NCBI GenBank assembly: GCA_036499395.1
Contig: DASYDW010000018.1
Location: 1 to 34,511, forward strand
Source: Pirellulales bacterium
GTDB taxonomy: Bacteria > Planctomycetota > Planctomycetia > Pirellulales > JACPPG01
Direction: 5' to 3'
DNA: 34,511 bases
In this document: positions 8,337-16,036 of the stretch, in pieces
Numbering within the stretch: the stretch's first letter is position 1
Layout of the letters: each line of letters opens with the position of its first letter
Position numbers and translations under genes: made by a program
The notes under the pieces: generated by a model
Told to the model about the DNA's origin: nothing
The model's input: the letters and a program-made list of their open reading frames with translations, nothing else
Database searches by the model: none

Positions 8337-9625
8337 TTCACGCCGGCGATCGATACGGGGGATAGGGCCGACAATTGGCCTTCGTAAGCCGCCAGGTCAC
8401 GCACGATATTTGGCTTCTTGTTCGACAGAACATTGGCCGGCGTGAACGATCCGCCATCGAAATTCACGAAGTCGGCGTCGCCGTTGTTGTGAATCCGCAG
8501 ACGCATCGCCTCGGGCAGATCGCCGTCGACGACTTTCTTTTCGTCACGCATACCGTCGAACATGATGTCCGGGAACGGCGAACCCAGGATCTTGCCCAGG
8601 ATGCCGGCCAGGTCGCCGGCGGGGGCTTCACCATTGTTGACGAACTTATTGTCGTGGACGTAGACGCCCTCGCAGTAGGGATCGTACCCCTCGTCCTTGA
8701 TCGGCTTTTGATTGATCAGGTAGCTGACGATCAACAGGCCCGTGCTCTTGTTGTTCTCGACCTTGTTGCCGAAGAATTCAACCTGGTCATTGGCCATTAG
8801 CATCAAGCCGGTGCCTGGCGGGACGGTGGCGACGATATTCCCCTTGGGAGCGAAATTGTCGTGGTTGTTGCCGTCGACCGTGTTGTTGAAGACGCGGCAG
8901 TTGCGTCCTTCCTTCTTCGGCAGATCGGGGAGCGAGAAGACCAGGATGCCGCCCGTGTTATCGGTGGCCACGTTTTCGTAGACGTCGGCATTGACCGAGT
9001 TTTCGATCTCGATGCCGGCCACGTTCTTCTCGGCGCGGTTGCGACGAACAATGATGTTCTCGGACTGGCCCACGTAGACTCCAGCGTCCGAAGCGCCGAT
9101 CGCGATGCAATCTTCGATCAGTACATCGGTGCAAAGCACGGGATATATTCCGTATGCGCCGTTGGTTTCCTTGGCACCGCCGGTCCATTCGGCACGAACG
9201 CGGCGAAAGGCCACGCGCTTCGTGTCTTGCACCTTGATGGCGTCCCCTTTGCAATCTTCGACGGCCAGATCTTCGATGGCGACATTCTCGGGGCATGTAA
9301 TGCGCAGCCCTTCGCCGCCGGTTCCTTGCTGTTGCTTGGTGAAGCTGAGGATCGTCTTGTCCTGCCCTTGTCCGCGGATCGTGACGTTGCTGACGTCCTC
9401 GAGCGACAGGGTCGAATCGAATTCGAACTTGCCGGCGCCGAACTCGATGGTCGAGCCGGGCTTGGCATTGATCAAAGCGGTTTGCGCGCGCTTCTGGGCG
9501 TCAGCACCCGGCTCGATGCGGGTGACGTTTGCAGATTTCTTTTCGCTCGGAGCGTGGCTGCATCCGGCGACGATAGTGGTTGCACCCAAGAGGGTTGCGA
9601 CGAGGAACAGCTTTGCGCGCACCAT
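8333..9625 (-). CDS. Parallel beta-helix repeat lipoprotein
   Basis: The 430-residue product begins at the ATG at 9625, which has AAGGAG five bases upstream. It opens with a lipoprotein signal peptide (lipobox VAGC, Cys22). The body is built of short repeats rich in N, G, V and I (NVTIRGQGQDKTI, NVAIEDLAVEDC, NIIVRRNRAEKNVAGIEIENS, DVYENVATDNTGGILVF), typical of right-handed parallel beta-helices of the NosD/pectate-lyase type. These often bind or cleave polysaccharides. The protein matches the family found beside SO2930-type cytochromes, and the cytochrome gene overlaps its stop. The two probably form a surface or periplasmic unit. No catalytic residues can be assigned from sequence alone. 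Confidence 0.88.
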   Translation of the reverse strand: MVRAKLFLVATLLGATTIVAGCSHAPSEKKSANVTRIEPGADAQKRAQTALINAKPGSTIEFGAGKFEFDSTLSLEDVSNVTIRGQGQDKTILSFTKQQQGTGGEGLRITCPENVAIEDLAVEDCKGDAIKVQDTKRVAFRRVRAEWTGGAKETNGAYGIYPVLCTDVLIEDCIAIGASDAGVYVGQSENIIVRRNRAEKNVAGIEIENSVNADVYENVATDNTGGILVFSLPDLPKKEGRNCRVFNNTVDGNNHDNFAPKGNIVATVPPGTGLMLMANDQVEFFGNKVENNKSTGLLIVSYLINQKPIKDEGYDPYCEGVYVHDNKFVNNGEAPAGDLAGILGKILGSPFPDIMFDGMRDEKKVVDGDLPEAMRLRIHNNGDADFVNFDGGSFTPANVLSNKKPNIVRDLAAYEGQLSALSPVSIAGVK

Positions 9626-10290
9626 AAGTCTCCTTGACCGAAGCAGAAATTCGAAATGATCGACGTCTACTGGTTCGCTCCGCGACCGCCACTTGCCACG
9701 GGTAACCAGATGCTGGCGCCGCCCCCCGGGACCACGCCGCCCGGTCATTATAGACATGCGTCGCCAGCGGCAGAAAGGTATGCCATGCCCGCCGACGGGG
9801 AATACGCGGCGAGAATCCCCGGTTTCCGAGCTTGAGAGCCGAGGCACATTGCTGACCCGTCCTGGCGATGCAGCGGCAATCGAAGGACGCCGGGATTCGC
9901 CCCGACTTTTCAGGCCGGGCCAAGGCTGCCGGTAATTCGGATTTGCTCGATTTTGCCGCTCGTGCCGTCCGATAAACCCCGGTAGACGGTCCTGAAGTCT
10001 GGCAATCGCCGGGCATTATGGGCCCACGACCACAAGACAAATCGTGGCGGGCGCGACAATTGAGAGGATTCAGGCTGCCGGCCTTGGCCGTGCGGGAACG
10101 TCCGCGCGGGGGGGCGCTCTGGCGGCGATCTCCGTCGTGCTGCCTTGCAGATTTCCCGGGGGGGATTGCAGTGGACGGGCTTGATCGAGTCGATCGGCCG
10201 CGCTGCTAGCGGATCGCTGGAGAGGATCGACTGGCTGATGCCAACCGGGGGCGTCGAGCCGTCGTCCGAGCGAATAAGGAAATTCGGCAC
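9626..10290. other. Divergent intergenic region, no gene seen
   Basis: This 665-bp stretch separates the minus-strand beta-helix gene from the plus-strand mini-lipoprotein gene. It is GC-rich with runs of G or C (for example near 9722 and 10107). Open frames in it show no signal peptide, domain or ribosome-binding site. Apart from the TATAAT on the minus strand I see no clear regulatory element. Confidence 0.5.
9747..9775 (-). promoter_or_regulatory. Possible promoter of beta-helix/cytochrome operon
   Basis: The minus strand carries a perfect TATAAT at 9747-9752. Seventeen bases upstream is TTCTGC (9770-9775), a poor -35 match. Transcription would start about 115 nt before the beta-helix ATG. 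Support rests on the -10 box alone. Confidence 0.4.
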
Positions 10291-10659
10291 ATGAAGAGGT
10301 TATTGCTAGCCGTCAGCCTGGCGGCGCTCGTTGGCTCTAGTTCCGGCTGCTGCTTGTTCGACCGGATCTTTGGCCACGGCGGCTGCGCAGCGTGCTGCGG
10401 CAAATGCGGGCCCTATCCCGGTGGTTGCGCGCCTGGTTACAACCCTGGCGGCGGCGCCTGTGGTCCGGGCGGTTGCGCGACTGGTAACTGTGGTGGGGGC
10501 GATTGTTCGCCGGGCTGTGCGCGTGCTTCGGGGGGCGGCCCCATGGACGATGGCTCGGCCTTCGCCGGTCCAACGACGGGCGCCGTAGCCTATCCGTATT
10601 ACACAACGCGTGGTCCGCGCGATTTCTTGGCGACCAATCCACGCGGCATCGGACCCTGA
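10291..10659 (+). CDS. Small Gly/Cys-rich lipoprotein, planctomycete type
   Basis: The 122-residue product begins with a lipoprotein-like signal (MKRLLLAVSLAALVGSSSGC, Cys20), followed by a low-complexity middle very rich in Gly, Cys and Pro (repeated GGC, CAxxCGKCGP and GPGGC units, about 15 cysteines). It ends in AYPYYTTRGPRDFLATNPRGIGP. I recognise this C-terminal YYTTRGPRDF-type tail from small planctomycete proteins of unknown function. The cysteine density suggests a cross-linked cell-wall or envelope component, or a metal-binding protein; that is inference. AAGGAAA upstream may serve as ribosome-binding site. The gene stands alone and is followed by a strong terminator. Confidence 0.82.
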   Translation: MKRLLLAVSLAALVGSSSGCCLFDRIFGHGGCAACCGKCGPYPGGCAPGYNPGGGACGPGGCATGNCGGGDCSPGCARASGGGPMDDGSAFAGPTTGAVAYPYYTTRGPRDFLATNPRGIGP

Positions 10660-10696
10660 TCCGGGCCTGAGACGAAATCAAGTCGGGGGGACCTGA

Positions 10697-10748
10697 AGGA
10701 GACACTCTGCCGCTGGCGGAAGCGCAGCAGAGTGTCTCCTGTTTTTTT
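10697..10748 (+). terminator. Rho-independent terminator of mini-lipoprotein gene
   Basis: A perfect 14-bp stem (AGGAGACACTCTGC at 10697-10710 with its complement at 10727-10740) encloses a 16-nt loop and is followed by GTTTTTTT. It lies 38 bp after the stop codon at 10659. Confidence 0.92.
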
Positions 10749-10796
10749 GCGCCGCGCGGTTCGGCCGCGGTCTTCTTGATTCAAGAAGAGGCAACC

Positions 10797-10867
10797 ACGA
10801 ATAACACGAATAGGAACAAGGGAAGGCGTCTTGTCTCGTCCTTCCCTCTTCCCGTTCGTGTAATTCG
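10797..10867. repeat. ACGAATNACACGAAT-type palindromic intergenic repeat
   Basis: The left arm (ACGAATAACACGAA from 10797) and right arm (TTCGTGTAATTCGT ending at 10867) are complementary with one mismatch. An inner GGGAAGG/CCTTCCC pair at 10820-10826 and 10840-10846 continues the fold. The motif resembles a class of short interspersed intergenic palindromes that I have seen in planctomycete-like genomes. It lies between the terminator and the convergent fabF gene. Confidence 0.5.
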
Positions 10868-10955
10868 TATCACTTGTGGATAGAAAAACCGGCGTATCGT
10901 ACTGAGCTCGCCATCGCACGCGGGCTGCTGTCCGTGTAGGACACCACAGGCCACG

Positions 10956-12239
10956 TTAGTCCGTGAAGCGGGAGGCGATCAGCGTGATGTTCTGGCCGCC
11001 GAAGCCGAAGCTGTTCGACGCGGCCACATCGCAGCGCACTTCGCGCGATTCGTTGGGCACGTAGTCCAGATCGCACTCGGGATCGGGCGTTTCGTAATTG
11101 ATCGTGGGCGGCAACACATTGTCGCGAATCGCAAGCAAGCACACGATCAGTTCCGTCGCGCCGGCCGCCGCGATCAGGTGCCCCATCATGCTCTTGGTGC
11201 TCGAAACCGGCAGCTTGTAGGCCTGGTCGCCGAAGACGCGCTTGATGGCCAATGACTCGACCTTGTCGTTGACTTCTGTGCTGGTGCCGTGGGCGTTGAT
11301 GTAGTCGACGTCGTCCAGGTTTAACTGGGCGTCGCCGAGAGCCATCTGCAAGCAGCGGGCTGCGCCACGCCCTTCAGGATGCGTGTCGGTGATGCGATAA
11401 GCGTCGGCCGTGGAACCATAGCCGACGATCTCGCCAAAGATCGGCGCTCCGCGGCGCCGGGCGTGTTCGAGTTCTTCGAGCACCAGCATTCCGGCCCCTT
11501 CGCCTAGCACGAAACCATCGCGATTCAAATCGAACGGCCGCGAGGCCTTGGTCGGTGCATCATTGTGCGTGCTGAGGGCCGTCAACAGGTTGAAGCCGGT
11601 CACGCCGAACGGATGAATCATGCTGTGCGTGCCGCCGGAAAGCATGGCGTCGGCTTCGCCGCGCCGAATGATCTCGACAGCCTCGCCCACGGCCTGGCTG
11701 CTGGCCGCGCAGGCGGTCAGGCAGTTCAGATTCGGGCCGTGTGCTTCGAACAGGCTGGCTAGGTGGCCGGCCGGCATGTTCGGTTCTTGCTCGAGCTCGG
11801 TCAGCGGATTGAGAATTTCCAGCCCGGTCTCGGTGAACTTCGAGATGTCGAGCGATTCCCCTTCGATGGCGCTGAGCATCATGCGGGTGAAGCGACCGAA
11901 GTCTTGCTGCCCTTCGCCACTTCCCAGATAGACACCAAAGCGGCCCGGATCAAGATTGGCGTCGAGCAGCCCCGAGGCCGTGATGGCTTGCTTGGCGGCG
12001 CCGACTGCGAAATGCGTGTGACGTCCCTGATACTTCCAGCGCTCGGGATCCTCGCCGACGGCCGACACGTCCCAATCGCGCACCTCGGCCGAGATCTGCG
12101 TGGGGAAATTACTGGCGTCGAAAAGCGTGGTCCGGCCGATGCCCGAATCGCCATTGCGCAGCCGTTGCCATAGCGTGTCGACGTCGGTACCCAAGGGGGT
12201 TACGCAACCAATACCCGTGACTACAACTCTGCGTCTCAT
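10956..12239 (-). CDS. fabF: Beta-ketoacyl-ACP synthase II (FabF/KAS II)
   Basis: This 427-residue condensing enzyme extends acyl chains with malonyl-ACP in type II fatty-acid synthesis. The N-terminus MRRRVVVTGIGCVTPLG is typical. The Cys-His-His triad is intact: Cys177 (CLTACAAS), His317 (INAHGTST) and His354 (MMGHLIAAAG), with Lys349 in SSTKS. Compared with E. coli FabF numbering (163/303/340) all three are shifted by 14, which indicates an insertion of about 14 residues around positions 120-160 (DISKFTETGLEILNPLTELE region). The gating FGFGG motif near the C-terminus is present. The ATG at 12239 has AAGGAG upstream. It is the last gene of the fatty-acid cluster, 29 bp after the dehydratase gene, and is probably co-transcribed with it. 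Confidence 0.95.
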   Translation of the reverse strand: MRRRVVVTGIGCVTPLGTDVDTLWQRLRNGDSGIGRTTLFDASNFPTQISAEVRDWDVSAVGEDPERWKYQGRHTHFAVGAAKQAITASGLLDANLDPGRFGVYLGSGEGQQDFGRFTRMMLSAIEGESLDISKFTETGLEILNPLTELEQEPNMPAGHLASLFEAHGPNLNCLTACAASSQAVGEAVEIIRRGEADAMLSGGTHSMIHPFGVTGFNLLTALSTHNDAPTKASRPFDLNRDGFVLGEGAGMLVLEELEHARRRGAPIFGEIVGYGSTADAYRITDTHPEGRGAARCLQMALGDAQLNLDDVDYINAHGTSTEVNDKVESLAIKRVFGDQAYKLPVSSTKSMMGHLIAAAGATELIVCLLAIRDNVLPPTINYETPDPECDLDYVPNESREVRCDVAASNSFGFGGQNITLIASRFTD

Positions 12240-12268
12240 GACGAGCGGCTCCTTCAGCGACGCGATCG

Positions 12269-12817
12269 CTACGTTCCGTGTACGTCCGCCAGTTGTTCGC
12301 TTTCGCGCAATCGCGCGAGGCCTGGCGGCTCGGGGATGGGTTCGCCGTTGGGACCCGTGCCCACGTCGAACACACCCAGCAATTTCAGGGTGAACACGAA
12401 ATTCTTCGGTTCGAAGAATGTTCGCTTGCGACCGTCGTCAGACAAGTGGGCAAACACCAGATCGATCTCGCCCTGCAGGCGATCACCGACGTGGCTGGTG
12501 CCGGAAATCATGCCGCCATCGTCGCGGACATCTTCGAGCACCGCGGTATACGTCAGCGTGTCTCCCGGCACGGCCGGAAAATGAAACACGGCCTTGGTGA
12601 TCTTGGCCAGGACGACTTTTTTCGTGAACGCGAACGTCTCGCCGATCAACAGCCCCCCGGTCTGCGCCATCCCCTCGACGATCAAGGAGTTGGGCATCAT
12701 CGGGGCGCCGGGAAAGTGGTCGTGCAGGTGGTCCTCGGCCAACGAGACGTTCTTGATGGCACGAGCACGTTGCCCGCTTTCGAACTCGACGAATTTATCG
12801 ATCCAAATCCAGCGCAT
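12269..12817 (-). CDS. 3-hydroxyacyl-ACP dehydratase, FabZ-like with C-terminal extension
   Basis: The product (182 residues from the ATG at 12817; a TTG at 12832 is an alternative) is a hot-dog-fold dehydratase of the FabZ type, which removes water from 3-hydroxyacyl-ACP. The catalytic pair is visible as His34 in DHFPGAP and Glu48 in VEGMAQTGG. Compared with the usual 140-160 residues it has a longer C-terminus (FEPKNFVFTLKLLGVFDVGTGPNGEPIPEPPG). It aligns position for position with the second dehydratase at 14505-14990 over the first 50 residues, so the cluster holds two diverged paralogues. It lies between the ACP gene (88 bp) and fabF (29 bp). Acyl-chain specificity cannot be read from sequence. 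Confidence 0.88.
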   Translation of the reverse strand: MRWIWIDKFVEFESGQRARAIKNVSLAEDHLHDHFPGAPMMPNSLIVEGMAQTGGLLIGETFAFTKKVVLAKITKAVFHFPAVPGDTLTYTAVLEDVRDDGGMISGTSHVGDRLQGEIDLVFAHLSDDGRKRTFFEPKNFVFTLKLLGVFDVGTGPNGEPIPEPPGLARLRESEQLADVHGT

Positions 12818-12905
12818 GGCATTCACTCGCAATAGGGAGCCAACAGCACCCCTTCGCCAGGCGTTCCGCGACCTCCTGACACGCGCCTGGCGATGGTCGC
12901 CGACA

Positions 12906-13298
12906 TTAGGCCGTGGTGGCGAGCTTCGACTCCACGAATCGCACCATGTCCTGCACCGTTAACTGATTCACGAAGTTCTTCACGACCGGGTTCTTGCTGA
13001 ACTCGTCGAGGTTGGCGAACGGCATCCGCTTCTTCAGCTCGCTTAGACCTTCGTCGGTGAGCTTGCCCTGCTGCACGTACTGCGTGCTGGTGAGGATGTC
13101 CTCGGGGAACAGCTCGCCGCGGGGAATCTTGATGTCGAAGGCTTTTTCGAGCCGGAAGACGATGTCCAGGAAGTCGATCGACTCGGCGCCTAAGTCGCCG
13201 ACGAGGGTCGCTTCGGGTGTGACTTCGTCCTCGTCCACGCCCAGGGCGTCGACCAGTGCAGTCCGGATCTTGTTGAACAGCTCGGCATTGTCACTCAT
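12906..13298 (-). CDS. Acyl carrier protein, long form
   Basis: The 130-residue protein starts at the ATG at 13298, with GGGAG about nine bases upstream. Residues 1-85 look like a standard acyl carrier protein: acidic helix I (NKIRTALVDALGVDEDEVTPEATLVGDLGAESIDFLDIVFRLE) with Ser40 in ESIDFLD as the phosphopantetheine attachment site (the common motif is DSLD). Unlike the usual ~78-residue ACP it continues with about 45 extra residues (LTDEGLSELKKRMPFANLDEFSKNPVVKNFVNQLTVQDMVRFVESKLA), in which the final ACP helix is displaced to the end. The region inserted between helices III and IV is therefore unusually long. It should carry acyl chains for the neighbouring ketosynthase, reductase and dehydratases. 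Confidence 0.92.
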   Translation of the reverse strand: MSDNAELFNKIRTALVDALGVDEDEVTPEATLVGDLGAESIDFLDIVFRLEKAFDIKIPRGELFPEDILTSTQYVQQGKLTDEGLSELKKRMPFANLDEFSKNPVVKNFVNQLTVQDMVRFVESKLATTA

Positions 13299-13655
13299 TT
13301 TCGCGTTCTCCCACACATTGCTGCGACCTGGCCCGGGCGAACGTTTCGCCGTCGCGCCGCCGCATAGTATTTGCTTAAATCCATCTGCTACTAGCACGCG
13401 TCGGTTCGACCCACGCGGTCAGCCCAGCAGGTGCCTGCGGTTTACGTTCGCAGACATCGTGGACCGGTTCACCTTTGATCTGACGCAGTGCTGGCACCGC
13501 TTCCCACGCTCTGGCCCGCACTTCTTGACTCGCTGTTAACTCTTGTTTGCTCGTTAATTTCTCGCTTCTTATCCATCGGCTGCCCGGCTCGACTCTGTTT
13601 GCCATCAATCCGTTGCGAGGCAAATTCTGCGGTGCTTTGTGCAACCGACGTCCGT
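13299..13655. other. Intergenic gap inside the fatty-acid cluster
   Basis: This 357-bp gap separates fabG from the ACP gene. A 94-codon minus-strand frame (13375-13659) starts with TTG overlapping the fabG stop, but it has no ribosome-binding site and no recognisable domain, so I do not call it a gene. The ACP gene may have its own promoter here; I could not identify a clear one. Confidence 0.45.
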
Positions 13656-14408
13656 TCAATAACTCCCCAGGCTTAGCCCACCGTCGACTCGCAGTATTTG
13701 TCCGGTGATATAGCTAGCGTCATCGCTAGCGAGAAATGTCACGACTTTGGCAATTTCTTCGGGCTGTCCCACCCGGCGGAGTGGAATGATGCTCTTCAAG
13801 TCGTCGCCGGCGAGGCCGCGGACGACCTCGCTCATGTCGGTTTCGATCATGCCGGGCGAGACCGCGTTCACGCGCACCTTGCGAGCAGCTAGCTCCTTGG
13901 CGAGGGTGCGAGTGAGCCCATCGATCCCCCCTTTGCTAGCGGCGTAATTAACTTGTCCGCGCGAGCCAAATTCGGCCGCGACGCTGGAGATATTGATGAT
14001 GCTGCCACGTCGTTGCGACATCATCGTCCGTACGACGGCATGGCAGTAGTTGTATGTTCCGTTGAGGTTGGTATCGATCACCTGGTGCCACTGTGGCGGG
14101 TCCATCGTGGCGAACAAACCGTCCCGAATGACTCCCGCCGAATTGACAAGGATGTCGATTCCCGGCCAGCTTTCGAGCAGTTGCGCGACCACGGCGTCGG
14201 CCCGGGCATTGTCTGCGACATCGGCCTGCAGGGCCTGCACCTCATGTCCTTGCCCAACTAGTTCGCTGGCCAGCTCGTCAGCGGCTTGCTGCCGCGAGTG
14301 ATACACGAATGCGACTTTGGCCCCCTCGGCCGCCAACGCCCGTACGCAGGCCCGGCCGATGCCGCGGCTGCCGCCGGTAACCAAGGCTGTTCGAGACGCC
14401 AATCGCAT
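13656..14408 (-). CDS. fabG: 3-oxoacyl-ACP reductase (FabG)
   Basis: This 250-residue short-chain dehydrogenase should reduce 3-oxoacyl-ACP with NADPH, the step after FabF. It has the cofactor-binding TGGSRGIG at 11-18, NSAG at 89-92, and the catalytic Ser142 (NISSV), Tyr155 and Lys159 (YAASK), all in the usual order. The C-terminus ITGQILRVDGGLSLGSY is typical of FabG. The ATG at 14408 lacks a strong ribosome-binding site. It sits between the two dehydratase/ACP blocks of the cluster (96 bp after the first dehydratase), which supports FabG rather than another short-chain dehydrogenase. Confidence 0.93.
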   Translation of the reverse strand: MRLASRTALVTGGSRGIGRACVRALAAEGAKVAFVYHSRQQAADELASELVGQGHEVQALQADVADNARADAVVAQLLESWPGIDILVNSAGVIRDGLFATMDPPQWHQVIDTNLNGTYNYCHAVVRTMMSQRRGSIINISSVAAEFGSRGQVNYAASKGGIDGLTRTLAKELAARKVRVNAVSPGMIETDMSEVVRGLAGDDLKSIIPLRRVGQPEEIAKVVTFLASDDASYITGQILRVDGGLSLGSY

Positions 14409-14504
14409 GTGAACCGTAACTCGCAGGAGGGATACTGGCTGGAAAGGAGCCGGCCTTCACGCACAAAGAATCGCCGCAGCGACTCGGTGGTAACGTGAGG
14501 GCTG

Positions 14505-14990
14505 TTAGGAGGCCGTGACAGGGGGTTGGTACAAAAGAGAGAAAAGCTCGCGCATCTTCTGCCGCACTACATCATCAGCCACCGCACGATCCGGCCGCTC
14601 GCTGGCCAGGTTGTACCGCTCCAACACCAATCGCGCCGAAACGTTCAAGCTGCCGTCGACATGCCCTGCCGCCTTGAGGCGGGTCCGGCGATCGTCCTGG
14701 TCCAAAATCTCGGCCGTGATGGTCAGTGTCTGCCCCGGCTGTAAGAAGTTGGCGAATTTCACGTTGCGTGCTTCCTGCAGCACGACGGTGCTATGCGCGA
14801 AATCTTCGCTGGCCCGGATCAGCCAGGCACTGGCTTGCGTCATGGCCTCGAGCATCAACACACCGGGCATGACGGGAAAGCCCGGAAAGTGGTCCGCGAG
14901 GTACTCCTCAGCCAGCGAGAGATTCTTGACAGCCGTGATCTTCTCACCCGGCGTCAGGTCGATGATTTGATCGATCAGCGTAAAGCGCAT
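14505..14990 (-). CDS. fabZ: 3-hydroxyacyl-ACP dehydratase (FabZ)
   Basis: The 161-residue hot-dog-fold protein has the FabZ catalytic residues His34 (DHFPGFP) and Glu48 (LEAMTQA) and a length close to the family norm. It dehydrates 3-hydroxyacyl-ACP. It is the first gene of the minus-strand fatty-acid cluster, directly behind the promoter at 15068-15097, and its paralogue lies at 12269-12817. Of the two, this one is closer to a classical FabZ; whether either also isomerises (FabA-like) cannot be decided here. Confidence 0.92.
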   Translation of the reverse strand: MRFTLIDQIIDLTPGEKITAVKNLSLAEEYLADHFPGFPVMPGVLMLEAMTQASAWLIRASEDFAHSTVVLQEARNVKFANFLQPGQTLTITAEILDQDDRRTRLKAAGHVDGSLNVSARLVLERYNLASERPDRAVADDVVRQKMRELFSLLYQPPVTAS

Positions 14991-15067
14991 AGGGTAGGCA
15001 CCGGAGACGGCGCGCCGGGGTCTCCTACCGCTCGCGCGCTAACATGGGGTTAGTTTTCGGACTCGGT

Positions 15068-15097
15068 AGTATATAGCGAGCTCCTTCCGGCTCACAA
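15068..15097 (-). promoter_or_regulatory. Sigma-70-type promoter of the fatty-acid cluster
   Basis: On the minus strand TTGTGA (15092-15097) and TATACT (15068-15073) are separated by 18 bp. Both match the housekeeping consensus well. Transcription would begin about 70 nt before the dehydratase ATG at 14990. Confidence 0.6.
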
Positions 15098-15438
15098 CCG
15101 CAAAAAAGCGGCGTCATTTCGCAGAAAACCCTTTTCCGCGCAACGGGTTACAACGGATCGGGACTGGCCGCCGAGCGACCAGCCCAAACTCCGCTGCTCC
15201 CGCGGATTACGATCGGCCGCGGCCTTTCTGACCTGGTTTTCCTGGCCAACAGCCCGATCGGGCCGAGGAACTTCCCCGTGAATGCCGGCTGTCCTGCCTA
15301 ATTGGCAGTCTGTCTTTGGCCTGGCAGTCCAAGGTCGCGCCAGAAGTCCTTACGCAGCAGTGGCTAAGGATACGAGAGACTTTCTCCGGCACACACTTTG
15401 CTTTTCCAGGATGCCGGACAGAAAAGCATGTCACAAAT

Positions 15439-15488
15439 GGCCGGTTCCGGCCCTTTGGCCGGTCGGCCTATCCCGTTTCCCGAGGAGG
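15439..15488 (+). promoter_or_regulatory. Overlapping hairpins upstream of hsp20 start
   Basis: GGCCGG (15439-15444), CCGGCC (15447-15452) and GGCCGG (15457-15462) can form two mutually exclusive stems about 20 bases upstream of the strong ribosome-binding site GAGGAGG (15482-15488). The position before a small heat-shock gene invites an RNA-switch reading, but I see no anti-Shine-Dalgarno sequence, so this is speculative. Confidence 0.3.
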
Positions 15489-15494
15489 TGTTTC

Positions 15495-15947
15495 ATGGTT
15501 CGTTGGCGCGCGCACAGCAGGTATCCATTTTGGCAATTGCGCGGTGAAGTCGAACGCGCAATGGGTGATTTTTTTGGATCGCAAGGGGCGTCGACTCCCT
15601 GGACGCAGGGGCGTGTTTTCCCGGCCGTCAACGTTTGGGAGGAAGGCGAGCAACTCTTCGCCGAGGCCGAGCTGCCGGGCACAAAGAGCGAGGACGTCGA
15701 CGTCTCGGTCACCGGGGACGAGCTGACGATTCGTGGTCGCCGGTCGCCAGCGGCCGCCGATGGAGGGGCCTACTACCGACGCGAGCGCGGCGTGGGCGAG
15801 TTCTCGCGAACGCTGCGGTTGCCCTATGAAGTCGACGCCAACAGCGTCGAGGCGACGTTGCGCGACGGCGTCTTGTTGTTGAAGCTGCCGAAGGCCCTCT
15901 CGGCGCGACCGCGCAAGATCGAAGTTCAGACCGGCGGGCAACAGTAA
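15495..15947 (+). CDS. Small heat-shock protein, Hsp20/alpha-crystallin family (first copy)
   Basis: The 150-residue chaperone starts at the ATG at 15495, with an excellent ribosome-binding site (GAGGAGGTG) about five bases upstream. Longer frames add residues without support. The alpha-crystallin domain spans roughly residues 45-145: FPAVNVWEEGEQLFAEAELPGTKSEDVDVSV, GDELTIRGRR, then YYRRERGVGEFSRTLRLPYEVDANSVEATLRDGVLLLKLPKA. The C-terminus has a KIEV segment as the short I-x-V motif used in oligomer contacts. It holds unfolding proteins in the cytoplasm in an ATP-independent way. A second Hsp20 follows 89 bp downstream on the same strand, so the pair is probably co-expressed. Confidence 0.93.
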   Translation: MVRWRAHSRYPFWQLRGEVERAMGDFFGSQGASTPWTQGRVFPAVNVWEEGEQLFAEAELPGTKSEDVDVSVTGDELTIRGRRSPAAADGGAYYRRERGVGEFSRTLRLPYEVDANSVEATLRDGVLLLKLPKALSARPRKIEVQTGGQQ

Positions 15948-16036
15948 TCGCCCTTCGTTCGAACGTTCCGCAGAAGCGTATCAACCTTTCCGAATTGCAA
16001 TGGCGCCGCGCATGGCGGTCCCGAGGAGATAAATCT

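Larger units (their letters stand above)
14991..15494. other. Divergent intergenic region between fab cluster and hsp20
   Basis: About 500 bp without a protein gene. The left part holds the fab promoter. The right part holds inverted repeats: TCCGGCA at 15385-15391 with TGCCGGA at 15412-15418, and the GGCCGG/CCGGCC set at 15439-15462 just before the hsp20 ribosome-binding site. I found neither a CIRCE element nor a clear heat-shock sigma promoter. Confidence 0.5.

Noticed and set aside
13375..13659. 94-codon minus-strand frame between fabG and the ACP gene
   Set aside because: TTG start, no ribosome-binding site, no recognisable family; only its overlap with the fabG stop argues for it.
10956..14990. 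Ladderane-type lipid biosynthesis cluster
   Set aside because: Only generic fatty-acid genes are present; the radical SAM and desaturase-like genes associated with candidate ladderane clusters are absent.
15000..15494. CIRCE operator or heat-shock sigma promoter before hsp20
   Set aside because: No TTAGCACTC-N9-GAGTGCTAA element and no convincing promoter pair was found.
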